NCBI GenBank assembly: GCA_027067085.1
Contig: JAMOMM010000468.1
Span: 1-6,741, forward strand
Reading direction: 5' to 3'
DNA from: Hyphomicrobiales bacterium
GTDB lineage: Bacteria; Pseudomonadota; Alphaproteobacteria; Rhizobiales; Aestuariivirgaceae
Length of the DNA stretch: 6,741 nt
The notes beneath the pieces are model-generated. The model saw only the letters and a list, made by a program, of their open reading frames with translations, did no database searches and was not told where the DNA came from. Shown one piece after another: positions 5,047-6,741 of this stretch; positions within the stretch are counted from its first letter, which is position 1, and every line of letters begins with the position of its first letter. Position numbers and translations under genes: made by a program.

Positions 5047-6492
5047 ATGACATTTCGAATTGCAATTGCAGGCCGACCAAACGTCGGCAAATCAACCCTG
5101 TTTAACCGCCTCGTTGGAAAACAACTTGCGTTGGTTGATGACACACCAGGTGTAACCCGTGACCGCCGCGAAGGTGATGCCACGTTGTTTGACCTTAAAT
5201 TTAAGATCATTGACACCGCAGGATTAGAAGAAGCGCCGAGCAACTCGCTTGAAGAACGTATGCGTAAACAAGCTGAAATTGCCATTGAGCAAGCCAATGT
5301 CATTTTGTTTGTCATTGATGCGCGCGCTGGCATTACGCCAATGGATGAGCACTTTGCAGGCTTAATGCGGCGCTATTCAAAACCTGTTATTTTACTGGCT
5401 AATAAAGCCGAAGCCAAAAAGGCTCAAGATGGGGTTTATGAAGCTTGGTCATTAGGTATTGGCGAGCCGATTATTTTTTCTGCCGCCCATGGTATCGGGT
5501 TGAACGAACTTTATGACCAATTGCGTGATATGGTTGATGAGGCCGATGCGCTTGAGAAAAAACAAGCAGACGAAGAAGCTGAAATTTTAGCTGCAGCAGA
5601 AGATGAGTTTGGTGAAATAGATTTTGAAGCCGAAGATGAAATTGAGGATCGTCCCTTACGGCTTGCTGTTGTTGGTCAACCAAACGCGGGTAAATCAACG
5701 CTTATCAATGCGCTAATTGGTGAAGACCGATTGCTGACAGGCCCAGAAGCGGGCATTACACGAGATGCGATTTCGGTTGATTGGGAATATAAAGGCCGCA
5801 AAATTGCGTTGTGGGATACAGCAGGCATCCGCAAAAAAGCGCGCGTCAAAGAAAAACTCGAGAAACTTTCTGTGGCTGATGGACTACGTTCTGTCAAATT
5901 TGCTGAAGTTGTCATTTTGCTCATCGATGCAACTGTACCGCTTGAAAAACAAGATTTGAAAATTGCCGATTTGATCGTGCGCGAGGGCAGGGCTCTTGTG
6001 ATTTGCATCAACAAGTGGGATTTGATTAAAGATAAATCGGGCGAGTTGAAAGAACTTCAACTAGAAGTCGAACGCTTATTGCCGCAAATGGCTGGTGTAC
6101 CATTGCTAACGCTTTCAGCCCAAACGGGCAAAGGCATTGGCCGTATTCTTCCTGCGGTTATGGATATTTATAAAACGTGGAATACGCGTGTAACAACGGC
6201 CCAATTGAACAAGTGGTTGGCGTTTCAATTGGCACAGCATCCACCACCAGCACCGGGCGGTCGCCGCATTAAGCTGCGTTACATGACCCAAACGCGGCCC
6301 CGTCCACCAACCTTTGCGCTGTTTTGCTCAAAACCAGACGACTTGCCAGAAAGCTATAAACGCTATTTGGTTAATGGTCTGCGGGCTGACTTTAAAATGC
6401 GCGGTGTGCCCATTCGTATTCATTTACGAGGTGGCGAAAACCCGTATGCACCAACTAAAAAGAAAAACTTACACGGTCGCGAACGGCCTTAG
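5047..6492 (+). CDS. der: Ribosome biogenesis GTPase Der (EngA)
   Basis: Der is an essential double GTPase that acts in maturation of the 50S ribosomal subunit. The 481-residue protein shows both G domains complete. Domain 1 has P-loop GRPNVGKST (9-17), switch threonine T37, DTAG (56-59), NKAE (119-122) and SA (145-146). Domain 2 has P-loop GQPNAGKST (210-218), T238, DTAGIRKKARV (257-267), NKWD (322-325) and SAQ (357-359). A strongly acidic linker (about 163-202) joins them, and a KH-like RNA-binding domain (about 380-465, including RPRPPTFALF and GVPIRIHLRGGENPY) follows, with a short basic tail. The NKAE form replaces the usual NKxD aspartate in domain 1; I associate it with alphaproteobacterial Der. 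AGGT at 5037-5040, inside the end of bamB, serves as ribosome-binding site 6 bases before the ATG, pointing to coupled expression. Confidence 0.98.
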   Translation: MTFRIAIAGRPNVGKSTLFNRLVGKQLALVDDTPGVTRDRREGDATLFDLKFKIIDTAGLEEAPSNSLEERMRKQAEIAIEQANVILFVIDARAGITPMDEHFAGLMRRYSKPVILLANKAEAKKAQDGVYEAWSLGIGEPIIFSAAHGIGLNELYDQLRDMVDEADALEKKQADEEAEILAAAEDEFGEIDFEAEDEIEDRPLRLAVVGQPNAGKSTLINALIGEDRLLTGPEAGITRDAISVDWEYKGRKIALWDTAGIRKKARVKEKLEKLSVADGLRSVKFAEVVILLIDATVPLEKQDLKIADLIVREGRALVICINKWDLIKDKSGELKELQLEVERLLPQMAGVPLLTLSAQTGKGIGRILPAVMDIYKTWNTRVTTAQLNKWLAFQLAQHPPPAPGGRRIKLRYMTQTRPRPPTFALFCSKPDDLPESYKRYLVNGLRADFKMRGVPIRIHLRGGENPYAPTKKKNLHGRERP

Positions 6493-6496
6493 AGTA

Positions 6497-6521
6497 GGTC
6501 TGGTTTAAATTGAACCAGACC
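6497..6521 (+). terminator. Hairpin directly after der, probable transcript end
   Basis: GGTCTGGTT (6497-6505) pairs perfectly with AACCAGACC (6513-6521) over a 7-base loop (TAAATTG); a T-G wobble can extend the stem by one pair. It begins 5 bases after the der stop codon. No run of Ts follows on the plus strand (the sequence continues GACCAGCTTAAGG), so it may act as an RNA-stabilising 3' stem or a Rho-assisted end rather than a classical intrinsic terminator. Confidence 0.6.
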
Positions 6522-6547
6522 GACCAGCTTAAGGTATTGATAATCTT

Positions 6548-6590
6548 GCGTTTTATGCAGTGTTTGTGATTCAAACAAAACATGAAACGC
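6548..6590. repeat. Extragenic imperfect palindrome with GCTCTAG edge
   Basis: GCGTTTTATG (6548-6557) pairs with CATGAAACGC (6581-6590), nine Watson-Crick pairs and one T-G wobble. Inside, a 3x3 internal loop precedes TGTTTG (6561-6566) paired with CAAACA (6572-6577) over the loop TGATT. The right arm continues into TCTAG, forming ACGCTCTAG (6587-6595), which is also found at 138-146. I recall palindromes built as CTAGAGCGTTT...GAATC...AAACGCTCTAG from intergenic regions of Hyphomicrobiales; this copy has lost its left CTAGA edge. The family assignment is from memory and needs a genome search. Confidence 0.55.
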
Positions 6591-6636
6591 TCTAGTTACT
6601 GATTGGTGCGACGCGCGATCACTTGTTTGTTCCTTC

Positions 6637-6735
6637 ATCATCGCCGAACACCCTTTCTCTATCATCGCCCTTGTGGCGGTGATCCATGGGTCGGTATTTG
6701 CGTCTGGCATGGATTATCGGGATAAACCCGATAAT
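6637..6735. repeat. Bilateral palindromic extragenic element (REP/BIME-like)
   Basis: Two hairpins face each other. The left is ATCATCGCC (6661-6669) with GGCGGTGAT (6675-6683), loop CTTGT, nine pairs including one T-G wobble. The right is ATTATCGGG (6713-6721) with CCCGATAAT (6727-6735), loop ATAAA, nine perfect pairs. Between them CCATG (6684-6688) pairs with CATGG (6708-6712), so the whole can fold as a branched cruciform. An extra copy of ATCATCGCC at 6637-6645 precedes the left hairpin by 24 bases. This hairpin-ATCCATG...CATGGAT-hairpin plan is a layout I recognise from alphaproteobacterial intergenic repeats of the ATTGCC...GGCAAT kind, here diverged. The element runs to within a few bases of the window end, so its true right border is unknown. 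Confidence 0.6.
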
Positions 6736-6741
6736 GCGGAG

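Noticed and set aside
6489..6710. 73-codon open frame on the minus strand overlapping the der stop codon
   Set aside because: It runs through all or part of the three palindromic structures, overlaps the end of der, has no family resemblance and no good ribosome-binding site. Its first part reads like translated repeat DNA.
6619..6741. Minus-strand frame open from the right window edge, ending at a TGA at 6619, which could be the C-terminus of a neighbouring gene
   Set aside because: The residues come almost entirely from the bilateral palindrome and are rich in D, R, H and K with no recognisable domain. A real gene running into the repeat cannot be fully excluded without the sequence to the right.
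6686..6741. Plus-strand ATG at 6686 with an open frame to the window end
   Set aside because: Only about 18 codons, lying inside the palindromic element, and no ribosome-binding site.
1..6741. Search for CRISPR arrays, tRNA or rRNA genes, insertion sequences, toxin-antitoxin or defence genes
   Set aside because: No regularly spaced repeats, cloverleaf-like genes, transposase motifs or paired small genes were seen on either strand.

Overview
The window looks like a chromosomal, mostly housekeeping segment of an alphaproteobacterium, most likely from the Hyphomicrobiales (Rhizobiales) or a close relative. Three things point that way. The order yfgM-like, bamB, der occurs with closely packed genes. 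The Der protein has the NKAE form of the first G4 motif, which I associate with alphaproteobacteria. The last 250 bases carry extragenic palindromes of a style I recall from alphaproteobacterial genomes (GCTCTAG-edged and CCATG...CATGG bilateral types). Base composition is moderate, mid-40s percent GC by eye, with no obvious foreign patch. The taxonomic call is an inference.

Layout from left to right. Bases 1-126 (minus) hold the first 42 codons of a small TraR/DksA-type protein cut by the window edge. Bases 213-1348 (plus) hold two tandem membrane proteins of the NnrU family, overlapping by one base. They are followed after 33 bases by panB (1382-2203), the first committed enzyme of pantothenate synthesis. 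A GC-rich hairpin pair (2203-2239) separates panB from a convergent ArsR/SmtB-type regulator of the HlyU/BigR/SqrR subgroup (2255-2647, minus). A 343-base AT-rich gap (2648-2990) follows, with no credible gene but with two inverted repeats. Bases 2991-6492 (plus) form a tight three-gene unit: a YfgM-like membrane-anchored protein, the outer-membrane assembly lipoprotein BamB, and the double GTPase Der. Bases 6493-6741 are non-coding and hold three successive palindromic structures.

The yfgM-bamB-der unit brings together envelope biogenesis and ribosome assembly: a periplasm-facing helper linked in E. coli to the Sec translocon, a BAM-complex scaffold for beta-barrel insertion, and a 50S maturation GTPase. 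The junctions (0 and 4 bases) suggest one transcript and coupled translation. The nnrU pair and panB may also share a transcript, although their functions are not obviously linked.

I found no mobile element, CRISPR array, phage or defence gene, and no convincing undescribed system. The points most worth a second look are the NnrU pair with differently conserved histidines, the ArsR regulator that lacks one of the two cysteines of its subgroup and has a candidate operator upstream, and the stacked palindromes after der.
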